Assembly (NCBI GenBank): GCA_009829735.1
Contig: CM020620.1
Coordinates: 16,760,354 to 16,824,353, forward strand
DNA length: 64,000 bases
From: Pyropia yezoensis
Taxonomy: Eukaryota; Rhodophyta; Bangiophyceae; Bangiales; Bangiaceae
Direction: 5' to 3'
The notes below the pieces were generated by a model, which saw only the letters and a program-made list of their open reading frames with translations, ran no database searches and was not told the origin of the DNA. Position 1 is the stretch's first letter; each line of letters starts with the position of its first letter. The translations under genes and the position numbers were made by a program. Below, piece after piece: positions 62,369-64,000 of this stretch.

Positions 62369-64000
62369 TCAGGGGGGAAACACAAACGCCCCCCCGTCCG
62401 ACAGCCACAGCTCATCGTCGGCGCACATCTCGTCAACGCCCCGCAGCTCCCCGCCGCTGCGCGTAAAGGCGCGGCGCAGGGGCGCGGGCGCGCCGAGCGC
62501 GGCGGTGGCGGCGGCGAAAAAGGGGGCCAAGCCGCCGTCCCCCCCCCCGCCCCCGCCCCCGCCGCCGCCCGCACATCCGTCGGCAGTCGTGGGGGGGAGA
62601 GGGAGGGGGGGGGGAGGGGGGGGGGGGGCACGTCCACCACCACCCCACCGTCGGCGTGGCCGTTGGGGTGGACGGTCACGCGGAGGGGCGGCGGGGGGGG
62701 GGGGGGGGGCGGGGGGGGGAGCCCCACCAGCGCGCCTTCCCCAAGGGGGGGGGGGGCGTCGCCGCCGCCGCCCAGGGCGGGGGGGAACCACCCGTAGGCG
62801 CCGCCGCCGCCGCCGCCGGGCGCCGCCGCCGCCCCCCCCGCCGCGGCTGCAGCGGCAGCGGCGGCCGCCGACGCGGCCGACGGCGCCGCCGCCTCTGCCA
62901 GCGCCGCCGCCGCGGCGGCGGCGGCGGCGGCCGAAGCGACAGCCACCGCCGCGCCGCCCCCCCCCCCGGGGGCACCTGCCCCCCCCCCCCACGGCGGGGG
63001 GCGCCGCCCCCCCCCCTCGTCGTCGTGGATGGACGCCTTGCGCCGCCGGTCGGGGGGCAGGGCGGCGCGGGCAAAGTACTTTTGCGCGTGGCTCTGCACC
63101 TGCGTCGCGGTCCGGCTGCCGACCGCCGCGGCGATGGCCACCCACCGCCCCCGGCCGTGGGCGGCCAGGGCGGCGAGGAAGGCCCGGTGCTCCCGCACCG
63201 ACCACGCCACCTTGTACCGGGAGCGGGGGGGGGGGGCGGGGAGGGAGGGCAGCGACGAGAGGCGCCGCGCGTAGGTGGCGGCCAGCGCCGCCTCCCGCCG
63301 CCGCCGGGGGGGGGGGCGGGGGCGGCCGGGTCGCCGTCGGTGGTGGTGTGGTCGTTGTCATTGTCGTTGTCGTCGTCGGCGGCGACGGCGGCGGGGGGGG
63401 CACCCGCGTCGTCGGCGGGGGGGGAGGCGGGGGGAAGCAGGGCGGGGGCGCCCCCGTCGACGAGGGGGGGGGAGGCGCGCCGGGGGGGGCCCCGACGGCC
63501 GGCCCACCCGCTGCGCCGGCACCGCTGCTGGCCGCACCGGCCGCCGCGCCGGCCGCCGCGGCGTCGGCGGCGGCGGCCGGCGGCGGCGCGGCCGGCGTGG
63601 CCGCCCCGCCGCCGCCCCCCCCGCCACTGCCGCCGTCACCGCCGCGGGTGCGGCGGCGTTTGGACTGCCGCCCCCCCCGCCTCCCCCCCCCCACGCCGCT
63701 CGCCCCCGCCCCCGCCCCGGCGGGGGCATCGGCGGCGGTAGAGGCGGCGGCGGCGGTGGCGGCGCCGCCGCTGTCGGCGGCGGCGGCTCCCCCCACGGGC
63801 GCCGGGTGGAAGGGGCAGCGGCCAATGCGGCCACACAGGTTGCCCCGCTGGTTCCGCACTCCACACACCCGGTGGCCGCCCGCATTGTAGACGGCGGCGC
63901 CGACGAGGAAGGCCGGCCGGGGGGGGGGGAGGGGGGCCCGCCGCCGGGGGGGGGGGGGGGGGGGGGCGGGGCGACCACCCCCCAGGGGGTGGCAGCCGCC
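62369..64000 (-). CDS. SHAQKYF-type MYB transcription factor, 5' end outside the window
   Basis: Reading leftward from the edge: a Cys/His cluster CX9CX5CX2H (63865-63806: CGVRNQRGNLCGRIGRCPFH), a Pro/Ala-rich linker, then a single MYB repeat (YKVAWSVREHRAFLAAL, RWVAIAAAVGSRTATQVQ, SHAQKYF, about 63219-63070). SHAQKYF MYBs are DNA-binding regulators including circadian and developmental factors. The C-terminal part has RVTVHPNGHADGGVVVDV (about 62690-62627) and, in another frame, RRAFTRSGGELRGVDEM and ELWLSDGGAFVF before TAA at about 62369. The last two resemble the ends of a doublecortin/ubiquitin-like fold. Frame changes at C/G runs (about 63270 and 62620) may be sequence errors or small introns. 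Start codon not in the window. Confidence 0.75.
   Translation of the reverse strand, partial: GGCHPLGGGRPAPPPPPPRRRAPLPPPRPAFLVGAAVYNAGGHRVCGVRNQRGNLCGRIGRCPFHPAPVGGAAAADSGGAATAAAASTAADAPAGAGAGASGVGGGRRGGRQSKRRRTRGGDGGSGGGGGGGAATPAAPPPAAAADAAAAGAAAGAASSGAGAAGGPAVGAPPGAPPPPSSTGAPPPCFPPPPPPPTTRVPPPPPSPPTTTTTMTTTTPPPTATRPPPPPPPAAAGGGAGRHLRAAPLVAALPPRPPPPLPVQGGVVGAGAPGLPRRPGRPRPGAVGGHRRGGRQPDRDAGAEPRAKVLCPRRPAPRPAAQGVHPRRRGGGAAPPAVGGGGRCPRGGGRRGGGCRFGRRRRRRGGGAGRGGGAVGRVGGRRCRCSRGGGGGGGARRRRRRRLRVVPPRPGRRRRRPPPPWGRRAGGAPPPAPPPPPAAPPRDRPPQRPRRRWGGGGRAPPPPPPPLPLPPTTADGCAGGGGGGGGGGDGGLAPFFAAATAALGAPAPLRRAFTRSGGELRGVDEMCADDELWLSDGGAFVFPP

Noticed and set aside
1..64000. tRNA genes, 5S rRNA, CRISPR arrays, bacterial operon signals
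   Set aside because: No cloverleaf with A/B boxes, 5S landmarks or regular spacer-repeat array could be supported by eye; the DNA is eukaryotic, so ribosome-binding sites do not apply.

Overview
ORGANISM. Eukaryotic nuclear DNA, most likely from a bangiophyte red alga (Porphyra/Pyropia/Bangia group). Three things point there: an 18S gene with group I introns at the two positions typical of Bangiales (S516, S1506); protein genes of extreme G+C with long poly-Gly/Ala/Pro tracts and no clear spliceosomal introns; and chromodomain-bearing Ty3/gypsy retroelements. The species cannot be fixed by eye.

LAYOUT. (1) 1-3.9 kb: a GC-rich low-complexity tract, then spacer with a strong 115-nt hairpin. 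(2) 3.9-6.2 kb: a 753-aa P-loop NTPase with a C-terminal restriction-endonuclease-like part, resembling Crinkler/RHS-type proteins, lying just 506 bp upstream of the rDNA. (3) 6.67-16.7 kb: one rDNA unit (18S, ITS1, 5.8S, ITS2, 28S) with two group I introns in 18S and five in 28S. The last 28S intron (L2563) carries a His-Cys box homing endonuclease broken by an in-frame TAG. The 28S loses its canonical 3' end near 16,690. (4) 17.7-19.05 kb: an AMP-binding enzyme pseudogene cut off by a ~570-bp repeat; the repeat recurs inverted at 37.6-38.2 kb. (5) 20.5-34.5 kb: a nested retrotransposon pair. Element A is a 5'-truncated gypsy on the minus strand. Element B is a complete 9,369-bp gypsy on the plus strand with 469-bp LTRs and a perfect 5-bp target duplication (TCAAC), sitting inside A's integrase. 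Both carry, antisense to pol, what look like homologous extra ORFs arranged as two reading frames split by one in-frame stop. (6) 35.6-37.05 kb: a decayed DNA-transposon transposase. (7) 38.2-44 kb: gene-poor spacer with inverted-repeat elements. (8) 44-64 kb: a GC-extreme gene island with a Ser/Thr protein kinase, a DUF547 protein, RRP12 (ribosome biogenesis), and a minus-strand SHAQKYF MYB gene running off the right edge.

HOW IT FITS TOGETHER. rDNA and RRP12 both belong to ribosome production, but nothing shows a functional cluster. The left two thirds is a sink for mobile DNA (introns, LTR elements, DNA transposons, truncated genes); the right third is ordinary gene-bearing DNA. Many apparent frameshifts in the GC island fall in long G or C runs, so some may be sequence errors rather than real lesions.
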